In this document: in pieces, positions 49,701 to 58,665 of the stretch
Layout: the number at the start of each line of letters is the position of its first letter
How positions within the stretch are numbered: position 1 is the stretch's first letter
Origin: NZ13-RE01 sp964612975
GTDB lineage: Bacteria; Dictyoglomota; Dictyoglomia; Dictyoglomales; Dictyoglomaceae
Assembly: GCA_964612975.1 (NCBI GenBank)
Contig: CAZTGC010000007.1
Location: 62,001-126,000 of the forward strand
DNA length: 64,000 nucleotides
Reading direction: 5' to 3'
Translations under genes and position numbers: made by a program
Notes under the pieces: generated by a model
Databases searched by the model: none
Told to the model about the DNA's origin: nothing
Seen by the model: the letters and a program-made list of their open reading frames with translations, nothing else

Positions 49701-50706
49701 TAAACATCTTTTAAGAATTGTAGATGCTTGGAAGGGGAAGAGAGTAGGAATCTTAGGGGATATAATGTTAGATGAGTATATAATAGGAAAGGTATCAAGA
49801 ATATCTCCCGAAGCACCAGTTCCCATAGTAGAGGTAGAAGAGGAGTATTCTCTTTTAGGTGGAGCAAGTAATGTAGCAAATAACATAAAGAGTCTTTTGG
49901 GAGAACCTATACTTTTTGGAGTAATTGGAAAAGACAGGGGAGGGGAAAATATAATTAATCTTCTTCGAGAAAAAGGGATTAATAGTAAACTTTATATGGA
50001 TAAAAATAGATCCACAACTCGAAAAACAAGAGTTATTGCTTTAAATCAGCAGGTGGTAAGAATTGACAAAGAGGTAAAAGATTTTATATCTGAAGAAATA
50101 GAGGAAATAGTTTTTCAGAATATAGAAGAAGATATTAGAGAAATAGATATATTTATCCTATCAGATTATGCAAAGGGAGTATTAACCCCTAAGCTGACCT
50201 CTGAAGTTATAAATTTAGTGAAGAGTAGAGGAAAAAAGGTAATAGTAGATCCAAAGGGAAGAGATTACAGAAAATATAAAGGAGCAAGTATTATTACTCC
50301 AAATGAAAGGGAAGCACAAATTGCTATTAATATGGAAGAGAATTTTGACTTAATTACCTGTGCTAAAAAATTATGGGACATCACTGAGGGGGAGGGAGTT
50401 TTAATTACCCGAGGAGAGAAGGGAATGTTTCTCTTTGAACATAACTCTCAGATTTTTATCCCTACCCTCTCTTCTCAGGTAAGAGATGTTACTGGTGCTG
50501 GGGATACTGTAGTGGCAACCCTCTCTTTGGCATTGGCAGGGGGAGGAAACTTATTGGAGTCTGCTATTTTATCCAATTTTTCTGCTAGTATAACAGTAAA
50601 AAAATTAGGAACTGCTACAGTAAGCCCTGAGGAGCTTGTTTCAATAATTCCTGAAAGCTTAAACATTAGAGATGGATGGGTATTCTTTAAGAAAAATAAA
50701 GAATAA
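49693..50706 (+). CDS. hldA: D-glycero-beta-D-manno-heptose-7-phosphate kinase
   Basis: The 337-residue PfkB-family kinase corresponds to domain I of HldE/RfaE. It makes heptose-1,7-bisphosphate. GILGDIMLDEYIIGKVSRIS and PEAPVPIVEVEEEYSLLGGA carry the opening signature, ASNVANNIKSLLG follows, KVIVDPKGRDYRKYKGASII is the middle block, and VTGAGDTVVATLSLALAGGG is the C-terminal PfkB signature with the catalytic aspartate. The gene overlaps both neighbours (8 bp and 35 bp), so expression is tightly coupled. Its product would be dephosphorylated by the GmhB half of the preceding protein. Confidence 0.94.
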   Translation: MNNKHLLRIVDAWKGKRVGILGDIMLDEYIIGKVSRISPEAPVPIVEVEEEYSLLGGASNVANNIKSLLGEPILFGVIGKDRGGENIINLLREKGINSKLYMDKNRSTTRKTRVIALNQQVVRIDKEVKDFISEEIEEIVFQNIEEDIREIDIFILSDYAKGVLTPKLTSEVINLVKSRGKKVIVDPKGRDYRKYKGASIITPNEREAQIAINMEENFDLITCAKKLWDITEGEGVLITRGEKGMFLFEHNSQIFIPTLSSQVRDVTGAGDTVVATLSLALAGGGNLLESAILSNFSASITVKKLGTATVSPEELVSIIPESLNIRDGWVFFKKNKE

Positions 50707-51163
50707 AGAAGAACTTAAGAAGATTGTAGAGAAATTGAAAAGAGAAGGAAAGATTATTGTTTTTACCAATGGATGTTTTGAGATTCTTCACCCTGGGCAT
50801 ATTGAGATTTTAGAAAGGGCAAAGGGTTCAGGAGATATTCTTATTGTAGGAATAAATAGTGATAACTCTGTAAAGAATATTAAGGGTGAGAAGAAAATAA
50901 TTCTCAATGAAGAATCACGTTTAAGGATAATTTCCTCGTTAGAGATGGTGGATTATGTAATTCTTTTCGATGAAAATACCCCTGAAAATTTGATTGCAGA
51001 ATTAAAACCGGATATTCATGTAAAGGGAGGAGACTATAAGATAGATAAACTTCCTGAAGCAAAGATTGTGGAAAGTTATGGTGGAAAGATCTATATTTTC
51101 CCTCTTCTTAAAGAATTTTCTACAACGAAAATTATCGAAAGAATATTAGAGTTATATAAATAA
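50672..51163 (+). CDS. hldC: D-glycero-beta-D-manno-heptose-1-phosphate adenylyltransferase
   Basis: The 163-residue nucleotidyltransferase corresponds to domain II of HldE. It forms ADP-heptose from heptose-1-P and ATP. IIVFTNGCFEILHPGHIEIL is the HxGH-type motif, followed by ILIVGINSDNSVKNIKGEKK and HVKGGDYKIDKLPEAKIVES. Together with GmhA-GmhB and HldA it completes the route to ADP-D,D-heptose; the epimerase HldD is not in the window. The start lies 35 bp inside hldA. The end overlaps the convergent ligase/glycosyltransferase gene by 12 bp. Confidence 0.94.
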   Translation: MDGYSLRKIKNKEELKKIVEKLKREGKIIVFTNGCFEILHPGHIEILERAKGSGDILIVGINSDNSVKNIKGEKKIILNEESRLRIISSLEMVDYVILFDENTPENLIAELKPDIHVKGGDYKIDKLPEAKIVESYGGKIYIFPLLKEFSTTKIIERILELYK

Positions 51164-53491
51164 TCTAATTTTTTCCCAGACTTTATCTACAGAGAGATTC
51201 CTCATACAATCTAAAGTATCACATACCTTTTTTCTTTTCTCCCAAAGACAAGGTTGGCAGGGAAGATCAGTTTTTACGACTTGAAAGATATTATTTTCAG
51301 GAACAAGTTCCTTTGGATTAGTGGGCCCAAATAGGGCAACTAAAGGTTTATTTAGAATAACTCCCAAATGTAATGGTGCAGAATCTAAGCAAACCATGAC
51401 TTTGGAGAAATATATGAGAGAAAGAAATTCCTGAAGAGATTTTGGAGCTATAAATATTTCGTTGGAAAGTAGGTTTTTTAAAGAGTTCCCAAATTCTTCT
51501 TCGTCAGGTCCAATAGTTATTATAAAAGGAATATTTTCTCTTTTTAATTTAATACAGAGTTCCCTCCATTTTTCCTTTTCCCATCTTCTATCAATACCCC
51601 TTTTTATGCTCATCTTACTAATTCCAGGATGAATAAGAATAAAATCAAAGGGTTTTAATCCCAATTTATTTAACTCTTTTTCTAATACTTTATTCATTTC
51701 CTCAGAGGGGATAATTTTGGGAAGGGAAAACTCTTTCTCAATTCCAAGGCCTTTTACTAATCTATAGTGAACTTTCCCCATATATTCATCTCGTTTTAGT
51801 GATGCTTTATGGGTATATAGAAGGCTCAATGGATTTTCTCTATATCCTGCTCTTTCCTTCGCTCCTGTTAGATACATAAATATAGGAATAAAAGGTGATT
51901 TTCCAGAAGAAACAGAGATATCGTATTTTTCATTTCTTAATTTAGTTAATAGCTTGAAAGTTTCCAATAAGCTTAATCTGTTTTTTGGATTAAACTCCTC
52001 AACTTCGTATCCTGCTATTTTTAGAATTTCCTTTCCCCTTGATTCTGTTATAATTTTTACTTTTCCAAATTTTTCCTTTAGGGCTTGAGTTGCTGGCAAA
52101 AATAATACTTGATCCCCTAATCCTCCTAAGTTAAAGGCAAGAACCTTTTTTTCTTTTTTATCCTTATTTAAATTTAGAAGAAAAGAACAGGCAAGCCAAA
52201 ATATTATTTGAGGGTATGGTCTATACCATATAGTATCTACAAGACCATGAAATAATGGTGCAATTATAGAAGATAAAGATGAGATACCAATTACCTTTTT
52301 TGTAAAATCCAAACTTGCAAAACTTGTGATAAAAGTTTTGATTAAAATATAGATCATTATCAAAAATATTATTAAGGAGAAGATACTTCCTTCTATAGCC
52401 AATTCCAAGAATAAGTTGTAAGAAGCAAGAGCGGTATATTTAGGCTCCATATAAAAGGCATATACTTGGCGAAAAACATCGTTTCCCAATCCAATTCCCG
52501 TTAAGAAGAAGTCTTTAGACATTTTAAAGGAACTTTTCCAGATCATAACTCTTGTAATATTGGAAGTATGTCCCCAAAGGGTAAACGTAGAAAAGATCCT
52601 TTTCCTAAGATAGTTTGATGATAATATTGTAGCCATCCCTAAAAGAGTGATGATTAAATATAAAACAATAAGTTTTTTCCTTATCTTTTTATCTCTTTGC
52701 CAAAAATATAAGGAAATTCCATAAAATAAAATTATAAGAGATGCTAAGAATCCTAAGTATGCTCCCCTGGAATAGGTCCAAATTATGGAAAGAGCCGAGA
52801 TAAGTATTGTTAAAAATATAAAGGATTTAAAATAAGGATAAAAGAATAGCGCAGAGAAAAGAAAGGGAAAAACTGAAATTAAATATCCACCTAAAAGATT
52901 TGGATTTAAAAGGGTACCGTATACTCTTGTTACTCCCTCTGCAATTAATTCTGGATCTTCCCATCCTGCCAATGGTGGAACCTTGATAATCCACTGATAT
53001 ACACAATATATTGAAAGAATAAAAGTAGATAAAAGAAGAGAGAGAATAGCTTTTTTCTGTTTATATGTATCTTCAAAAATATCTCTAAATATAAAGAAAA
53101 TTGAAAGATAGACTAAGAATTTTCCTAGTCCTTTTACAGCGGAGACAAAATAGGGAGAAAAACTTGTAGCATAAATGTTTATTCCTAAAAGAATAAAAAA
53201 TAGAAGGGAAAACTTGTCTAAGTTTTTAAAAAACCTCCTTTCAGGGGATAACAAGGTGATTAATATCCATAAGATAAAGGCAATAAAAATTAAAATGGCA
53301 ATTTTCCCAGTGGATAAAAAGGGAAGTAAAAATAGAAAAATGTATAAATAATGTTCTAAAATAAATTCTAACCAGGGAAATATTAAAGAGGAAGATACAA
53401 TAGATTTAAAAAATTTTTTAATTTTTGCTTCAATATTATCTAAGATTTTAAATGTTAGACTTTCTTGCCAAAGGGACTCAAGAGTTTTCAT
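51152..53491 (-). CDS. Fusion of O-antigen ligase/polymerase-like membrane domain and GT9 heptosyltransferase-like domain
   Basis: A 779-residue two-part protein. Residues 1-430 have about 10-12 membrane segments with the Wzy_C-type signature TYSRGAYLGFLASLIILFY and a preceding long loop starting APPLAGWEDPELIAEGVTRV or similar, as in O-antigen ligases and polymerases. Residues 440-779 are a GT-B glycosyltransferase of family 9: VLAFNLGGLGDQVLFLPATQ, then FILIHPGISKMSIKRG, then KVMVCLDSAPLHLGVILNKP and LVALFGPTNPKELVPEN. GT9 enzymes add heptoses to lipopolysaccharide core, and the neighbouring genes make ADP-heptose. Joining ligase and transferase in one chain is unusual. It is the last gene of a minus-strand operon and overlaps DUF4330 by 4 bp. 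Confidence 0.88.
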   Translation of the reverse strand: MKTLESLWQESLTFKILDNIEAKIKKFFKSIVSSSLIFPWLEFILEHYLYIFLFLLPFLSTGKIAILIFIAFILWILITLLSPERRFFKNLDKFSLLFFILLGINIYATSFSPYFVSAVKGLGKFLVYLSIFFIFRDIFEDTYKQKKAILSLLLSTFILSIYCVYQWIIKVPPLAGWEDPELIAEGVTRVYGTLLNPNLLGGYLISVFPFLFSALFFYPYFKSFIFLTILISALSIIWTYSRGAYLGFLASLIILFYGISLYFWQRDKKIRKKLIVLYLIITLLGMATILSSNYLRKRIFSTFTLWGHTSNITRVMIWKSSFKMSKDFFLTGIGLGNDVFRQVYAFYMEPKYTALASYNLFLELAIEGSIFSLIIFLIMIYILIKTFITSFASLDFTKKVIGISSLSSIIAPLFHGLVDTIWYRPYPQIIFWLACSFLLNLNKDKKEKKVLAFNLGGLGDQVLFLPATQALKEKFGKVKIITESRGKEILKIAGYEVEEFNPKNRLSLLETFKLLTKLRNEKYDISVSSGKSPFIPIFMYLTGAKERAGYRENPLSLLYTHKASLKRDEYMGKVHYRLVKGLGIEKEFSLPKIIPSEEMNKVLEKELNKLGLKPFDFILIHPGISKMSIKRGIDRRWEKEKWRELCIKLKRENIPFIITIGPDEEEFGNSLKNLLSNEIFIAPKSLQEFLSLIYFSKVMVCLDSAPLHLGVILNKPLVALFGPTNPKELVPENNIFQVVKTDLPCQPCLWEKRKKVCDTLDCMRNLSVDKVWEKIRLFI

Positions 53492-53970
53492 TTTTCCTTC
53501 ACCCTTATTGCAGATATAACTCCTGTAATATCTGCCTTATAACTTTCAATCGTAATTGGCATTCCCACTTTTACTTTTGTACCTAAAACTATGGAATCAG
53601 GAGTTACATATCCCTTTGCTGTAAAGGTAATAAGACAGTCCACATTAAATGGGTTGTTTATATCATCGATGGTTTTAAAGCCTCCCTTAAAGTCGGGAAT
53701 TACACTCTTTTTCTCATATATTTTGATATTCTTTACTACTACCCAAGCAAAAGGTTGATTTTTAATTTTTATAAATGCCTTTTCTCCTGGAACTATAAAA
53801 TTATAATCTAAAAGGGGTAAATTTCTTATTATAAAGTCTATTTCTATCTCCTTCTCTTCTCCTCTAATTTCTGCGATAGGTGTTTTCCCTGATCTGACTA
53901 AAAAAAATCCCACTATCGCTAAGATTATTATTGCAACTATAAATAAATCCAATATATTAATTCTTCTCAT
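53488..53970 (-). CDS. DUF4330 family membrane-anchored protein
   Basis: The 160-residue protein has one N-terminal membrane segment (ILDLFIVAIIILAIVGFFLV) followed by a beta-rich extracytoplasmic domain. That topology and the central YNFIVPGEKAFIKI block followed by the late TVKVGMPITIES-like turn fit DUF4330. The function is unknown. It is coupled by a 4-bp overlap to the ligase/GT9 gene and starts 18 bp after the M28 gene, so it probably assists envelope glycan assembly. Confidence 0.7.
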   Translation of the reverse strand: MRRINILDLFIVAIIILAIVGFFLVRSGKTPIAEIRGEEKEIEIDFIIRNLPLLDYNFIVPGEKAFIKIKNQPFAWVVVKNIKIYEKKSVIPDFKGGFKTIDDINNPFNVDCLITFTAKGYVTPDSIVLGTKVKVGMPITIESYKADITGVISAIRVKEK

Positions 53971-53988
53971 AACTATAGGCTCCTTTCT

Positions 53989-55284
53989 TTAATATATAAA
54001 TTTTATTAACAAGTCTATCACTTCACCTAAACTTTGAGAAGATATTCTATTATAAGTATCTGTTCTTTGATGAAGATCTGGCATAGTTAAATCCTCCTTT
54101 GCTCTTGTTATAAATATTGCAGGTATTTCCAATTTTACAAAGCTATATTGATCCGATTGAGTTAAGAGATGATGTTCTCCTATTGGAATTAATTTTTTAT
54201 TAATTTCTCTTAACTTTTTTAAATAATCTTCTGCTATGTAATTGTAGGCTAAGTAAATATATTCTCCTCTCCCTACACAGTCAAGATTAATATTTAATAG
54301 AGTTTTATCTAAAGGAAATAAAGGATTTTTGATATAATAATCTGACCCTTTCAAACCACACTCTTCTCCATTAAAAAAGGAAAATATCAAATTATATTTT
54401 GGTAAAATATTTCTTTCTCTTATTATCTTAATAATCTCCATCAATACACCTACACCAGAAGCGTTATCATTAGCACCAGGAAAAAAATTCTTATCAGGAT
54501 CTTCTCCCACATGATCTATATGGGCACTTAAAATAATGTATTTATTTTCCTTTCCTGGAATTAATAAATGTAAATTTGAGGTATTTTTCTTTTCTAATCT
54601 ATACTTTATCTTATACTTTAATTCAACCTTATGATCTCTCCTATAATATTTCTTAATATCTTCCCATGATTTCATCGATAAAAAAATAACAGGTATAGGA
54701 TAGTTATTCAAAAATAAAGATTTCTGAAGGACAATATATTCCTTGGATTTATCAGTAATTAGAAAAAGGGCTAAGGAAGAATTCATATAAGCTAAATTAA
54801 CCCTATAATCTATCCTATCTAAAAACTTATCCTTAGGGTTCTCATAACCCAATTGAGCTATACTTATTTTCCCATTGCTATCTTTATAATCATTAAAATT
54901 TAATCCATAACCAACAAAATTAATTTTTTCTAAAACTTCAGAAGATCCTGTAAATATATCTCTAAAATCCCTTCTATAAATCCCCTCCCATAAAATTTTC
55001 TTATTAAGATAAAGCTGAAGTTTTGGAATTTCCTCTATAGTATAAAGGTCTATGAGGAATTTTTGAATATAAATATGGGAATAAGGTATTTCCATATTTA
55101 AGAGTTCTTCCCTTATGAAATTTAAAGCCTTTTCATTTTCTAAAGTTCCTGCTTGTCTTCCCCTAAAATTTTCATTGCTTAAATTTCTTACAATATATAA
55201 AGCATACTCTCCGATATTCTGAGAATCTATCTTCGAGAAAAGTAAAAAAAGAAATAATATTAATATTAAGATTCTTTTAATCAT
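53989..55284 (-). CDS. Secreted M28-family zinc aminopeptidase
   Basis: The 431-residue protein has a signal peptide (ILILILFLFLLFSKIDSQ). The zinc-site histidine and aspartate occur in ILSAHIDHVGEDPD and PGANDNASGVGVLMEIIKII, and the catalytic glutamate pair in FSFFNGEECGLKGSDYYI. DCVGRGEYIYLAYNY and AIFITRAKEDLTMPDLHQRT hold the later ligands. The N-terminal part (GYGLNFNDYKDSNGK) could be the PA-like insert seen in related enzymes. It acts outside the cytoplasm on peptides. The start overlaps the beta-CASP gene by 8 bp. Confidence 0.88.
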   Translation of the reverse strand: MIKRILILILFLFLLFSKIDSQNIGEYALYIVRNLSNENFRGRQAGTLENEKALNFIREELLNMEIPYSHIYIQKFLIDLYTIEEIPKLQLYLNKKILWEGIYRRDFRDIFTGSSEVLEKINFVGYGLNFNDYKDSNGKISIAQLGYENPKDKFLDRIDYRVNLAYMNSSLALFLITDKSKEYIVLQKSLFLNNYPIPVIFLSMKSWEDIKKYYRRDHKVELKYKIKYRLEKKNTSNLHLLIPGKENKYIILSAHIDHVGEDPDKNFFPGANDNASGVGVLMEIIKIIRERNILPKYNLIFSFFNGEECGLKGSDYYIKNPLFPLDKTLLNINLDCVGRGEYIYLAYNYIAEDYLKKLREINKKLIPIGEHHLLTQSDQYSFVKLEIPAIFITRAKEDLTMPDLHQRTDTYNRISSQSLGEVIDLLIKFIY

Positions 55285-56824
55285 CCGTTATCTCTTTTAT
55301 ATTCCTAAGAAGAATTAAAGTTGCCTTTAATAAATCTAAACTTTCCTTAGAGGGAGGACTTATAAGCTGAGATTTTATTAAAGATATATGATTTTCTAAA
55401 TCCTTTATGAGTTCTTGCCACTCATTTTTAGGACTTTCTTTTCCTGGATAGATCTCTTTTTTATTTAGATCTATGCTTTGTCCCAGGGAAGGCATCAGAG
55501 TTTCATATCCTCTACTCTTAAGTAAAAAAGATAAGGCTTCTGCCGATTTAGGTTCACCATGAGTTATTATAAATAAAGGATTAGTTTGAAAAGATTCTGC
55601 CCAACTTAATAAATCCCTTTGGTCTCCATGAGCAGAAAATCCATTTATAGTGTGGATCTTTGCATTTACTGTAAGTTCTTCTCCCATGACATGGATCCTT
55701 TTAACTCTATCTACAATACTTCTCCCAAGGGTTCCTTGGGCTTGATATCCTACAAAGATCATATGGGTATTTTCCTTCCAAATATTGTGCTTTATGTGAT
55801 GAAGAATTCTTCCACCAGTACACATTCCACTTCCTGCTATGATTATTCCTGTTTCTATATTGTTGATGCTTTTTGATTCTTCAACTGAGGAAATGTAGTT
55901 TAAATTTGGTAAGGAAAATGGATCTTCTAATTCTAAAAAATATTTTTGAAGTTCCTGAGAAAGAAGACTACTATATTTTTTATAAATTTCCGTTATCTTT
56001 TTACCCATGGGGCTATCAAAAAATATTGGAAAATTCCTTGGAATAATGCATCTCTTTTCCAGTAGCATCAGCTCATAGATAATCCTTTGGGCTCTGTCTA
56101 CAACAAATGAAGGAATGAGGATTTTACCTTTTTCTTTTATAACCTCTTCAATTACCTTTCTAAATTCTTCTCTTGTTTCCTCCAAGGATTTATGTAACCT
56201 ATCTCCATAAGTAGATTCTATAACCACATAATCTGCCTGTTCAATTAATGCTGGAGTTCCCTCCATTACACTTTCCCATTGTCCCAAATCTCCTGAAAAT
56301 ACAATTTTTGTATTATTTCCCCAAATTTCCAAGGAACTTGATCCTAAAATATGGGCAGAGTCTCTAAATCTTACCTTTATATCCTTTAAATCTATAATTT
56401 CATCGTAAGGAACAGGCTCAAAGATTTTCATGGCAATTTCCACTTCTTTTTCTGTATATAGTGGTTCTATCAAGGGTTTCCCTGATCTTTGGTTCTTTCT
56501 ATTTATCCTTTCCACCTCTTCCTTCATCAATTTCACAGTATCCATCCATAATACTTCACAAAGTTCAATGGTGGGAAGAACTGAATATATTTTCCCTTTA
56601 AAACCATCCTTGATTAATTTAGGTATTCTTCCTGAGTGATCTAAATGGGCATGGGTCAGGAATATCGCAGATATTTGGGAGGGATCAAAGGGAAAGGGAT
56701 TAAAATTTTCTGTTTCAGATTTTCCTTGAAAAATACCACAATCAATGAGATATTTTCTATCATTTTCAAGAAGATAATTGGATCCAGTAACTTCCCCTAC
56801 AGCTCCTAAAAAAGTGAGTTTCAT
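55277..56824 (-). CDS. Beta-CASP metallo-beta-lactamase-fold ribonuclease
   Basis: The 515-residue cytosolic protein of the Ysh1/CPSF-like family cleaves RNA with two zinc ions. The metallo-beta-lactamase core has HAHLDHSGRIPKLI (HxHxDH), FRDSAHILGSSSLEIW, KIVFSGDLGQWESVME and YVVIESTYGDRLH. The beta-CASP insert shows PSFVVDRAQRIIYELMLL, IIAGSGMCTGGRILHHIKHN and FVGYQAQGTLGRSIVD, and motif C is INGFSAHGDQRDLLSW. The roughly 60-residue C-terminal tail with a helical EWQELIKDLENHISLIKSQL is specific. Its place inside an envelope operon may simply reflect co-transcription. Confidence 0.92.
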   Translation of the reverse strand: MKLTFLGAVGEVTGSNYLLENDRKYLIDCGIFQGKSETENFNPFPFDPSQISAIFLTHAHLDHSGRIPKLIKDGFKGKIYSVLPTIELCEVLWMDTVKLMKEEVERINRKNQRSGKPLIEPLYTEKEVEIAMKIFEPVPYDEIIDLKDIKVRFRDSAHILGSSSLEIWGNNTKIVFSGDLGQWESVMEGTPALIEQADYVVIESTYGDRLHKSLEETREEFRKVIEEVIKEKGKILIPSFVVDRAQRIIYELMLLEKRCIIPRNFPIFFDSPMGKKITEIYKKYSSLLSQELQKYFLELEDPFSLPNLNYISSVEESKSINNIETGIIIAGSGMCTGGRILHHIKHNIWKENTHMIFVGYQAQGTLGRSIVDRVKRIHVMGEELTVNAKIHTINGFSAHGDQRDLLSWAESFQTNPLFIITHGEPKSAEALSFLLKSRGYETLMPSLGQSIDLNKKEIYPGKESPKNEWQELIKDLENHISLIKSQLISPPSKESLDLLKATLILLRNIKEITDD

Positions 56825-56836
56825 CTCTTTACTCCT

Positions 56837-57601
56837 TTAGACTGAAAACTTTTCATGAATCTTTCCGCACTCAAAACATTCTAAACATCTTATACAACTT
56901 GGAGAATTTGGGTTTTTATAAACCTCAATATTCACAGGACATTTATTTCTACATACCCCACATTGGGAACATGTAGGGTCAATCTCCAAATGATAAAAGG
57001 AGATTTTATTAAAGATAGATAAAATAGTTCCTAAGGGGCATACAAATCTACAGAAGGATCTTGAGATAAGAATACTGGATATTAAAAATACTATTAGGAT
57101 AATGATTTTTATGGCAAAAAAAAGTCCAATTAAATTTCTTAATTGGGGTTTAAGAAGAATCTGGGGAATCCCTGCCTCTAAGGTTCCTGCAGGACATAAT
57201 TTGCAGAACCAAGGTTCTAAACTTAGATATGGAATAATAATTACTAAACTAATAAAAATTAACCATCTTATAGGATTACTAAATCTATTACTAACATTTA
57301 GTTTAAAAGTTTTTATCTTAAAAAGCCAGTCCTGTAAAGTACCAAAGGGACAAAACCATCCACAAAAATATCTTCCCAAGAGAATACCTGAAATAAATAA
57401 AATCCCTAAGAGAAGAAAGGGAAATTGTCTTATTATCAAAAAATGCTGGAAGGTTCCAATGGGACATGCAAAACTTGCTAAGGGACATGAGTAGCAATTA
57501 AATATTGGTAAGGGAATGTATTTTCCAAAAGGGGCTAAATAATAGGAATTCATAAAGACTAAAGCCAGAATTTGAGATAAAGTTCTTTTTCTCTTTCTCA
57601 T
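56837..57601 (-). CDS. Membrane-bound 4Fe-4S protein (NapH/CcoG-like)
   Basis: A 254-residue polytopic protein with four membrane segments. CPLASFACPIGTF, GWFCPFGTLQDWLF, CKLCPAGTLEAGIP and CRFVCPLGTILSIFN form the repeated C-P-x-G-x-L/F motif of NapH/NosR/CcoG-type proteins. A C-terminal ferredoxin segment, DPTCSQCGVCRNKCPVNIEV then CIRCLECFECGKI, supplies one or two 4Fe-4S clusters. It probably passes electrons from quinol or ferredoxin to an extracytoplasmic acceptor. The gene overlaps the CapA-like gene upstream by 4 bp. Confidence 0.87.
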   Translation of the reverse strand: MRKRKRTLSQILALVFMNSYYLAPFGKYIPLPIFNCYSCPLASFACPIGTFQHFLIIRQFPFLLLGILFISGILLGRYFCGWFCPFGTLQDWLFKIKTFKLNVSNRFSNPIRWLIFISLVIIIPYLSLEPWFCKLCPAGTLEAGIPQILLKPQLRNLIGLFFAIKIIILIVFLISSILISRSFCRFVCPLGTILSIFNKISFYHLEIDPTCSQCGVCRNKCPVNIEVYKNPNSPSCIRCLECFECGKIHEKFSV

Positions 57602-58659
57602 GGTTTAATCCTCAATAATCTTTTTAGATCCTCATAATATAAAAGATCCTCTTTCTTAATATCTCTATAACCATAAATGTTATCTGCTTTAATGATTTTG
57701 TATTTATATTTTCCTCCTTCTATCCTTCTATATATAAATATTGGAATTACCTGAATTTTATAATCTATTTTTTCTATAATTTTAAAAAGAACAATTCTTA
57801 ATATCAAGCCAAACTTTGTTTTGGAGATATTAAGTCCATATTGGTCTGCAAGAAAATTCCCTAAGGAATAGAAACAATATTTGTCACTAATCTTCTCAAT
57901 AATTCCAACACAATGGGGATGGCTTCCCCAAATAAAATCTACCCCTAAATTAATTAATTTTTGGGCTAAGAGTTTTTGATAATCTGTAGGTTTTTCTCTA
58001 TATTCCTCTCCCCAATGAAGATAGAGAATTATAAAGTTGACACCTTTACTTTTTAAAAAAGTTATATCCTTTATAATTTTTTCAGAATTTATGTAATTCA
58101 CCATATATTCCTTTTCCTTTGGTAAGTATATCCCATTAGTTCCATATGTATAAGCTAAGATTCCCAATTTTATTCCATCTTTCTCAAAAATAAAAACTCT
58201 TTCTTCGGGATTATTAGACAGATTTGTTCCAAGATAAAATAGATTCTTCTTTTTAATATTTTTAATGGACCCTATAATTCCCCTTTCTCCTTTATCTAAA
58301 CAATGATTATTTGCAGTGATAATCAAACTAAAGCCTACTTTCTTAAGAATATCTAAAATTTCAACGGGAGCATTGTATAGAGGATAGCTTGAGGGTTTGA
58401 AAATATTCCCTGCAATAACGGTATCCAGTACTACGCAGGATAAATCTCCTTTTATTTCCTCTTTTATATCTTCGAATATTTCTTCAGGAAAGATATATTT
58501 TTTACTTTTTGGATCATAATAGGAATTAAGAATTTGTTTCTGGAGAAAAACATCCCCACAAAATACCAAAGTAACTCTATTTATCATCTCGTAGGAGATG
58601 ATAAAATTGAAGGAAAGAATAAGGAATAAAATAAAAATTAATAACTTCTTTATAATAAT
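57598..58659 (-). CDS. Secreted CapA-like metallophosphatase, probable ATT leaderless start
   Basis: A PGA_cap/CapA-family calcineurin-like protein. LVFCGDVFLQKQIL carries the first metal ligand, LIITANNHCLDKGERGIIG the NxH ligand, and VNFIILYLHWGEEYREKPTD with VDFIWGSHPHCVGIIEKISD the last histidines. The first ATG (58587) would give 329 residues with no signal peptide, yet the same frame upstream encodes KKLLIFILFLILSFNFIISY, a clear signal peptide. The frame has no ATG/GTG/TTG there. An ATT (58657-58659) lies exactly 6 nt after an extended -10, so I place the start there (353 residues). It leads a six-gene envelope operon. Confidence 0.75.
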   Translation of the reverse strand: MIIKKLLIFILFLILSFNFIISYEMINRVTLVFCGDVFLQKQILNSYYDPKSKKYIFPEEIFEDIKEEIKGDLSCVVLDTVIAGNIFKPSSYPLYNAPVEILDILKKVGFSLIITANNHCLDKGERGIIGSIKNIKKKNLFYLGTNLSNNPEERVFIFEKDGIKLGILAYTYGTNGIYLPKEKEYMVNYINSEKIIKDITFLKSKGVNFIILYLHWGEEYREKPTDYQKLLAQKLINLGVDFIWGSHPHCVGIIEKISDKYCFYSLGNFLADQYGLNISKTKFGLILRIVLFKIIEKIDYKIQVIPIFIYRRIEGGKYKYKIIKADNIYGYRDIKKEDLLYYEDLKRLLRIKP

Positions 58660-58665
58660 GACTTA

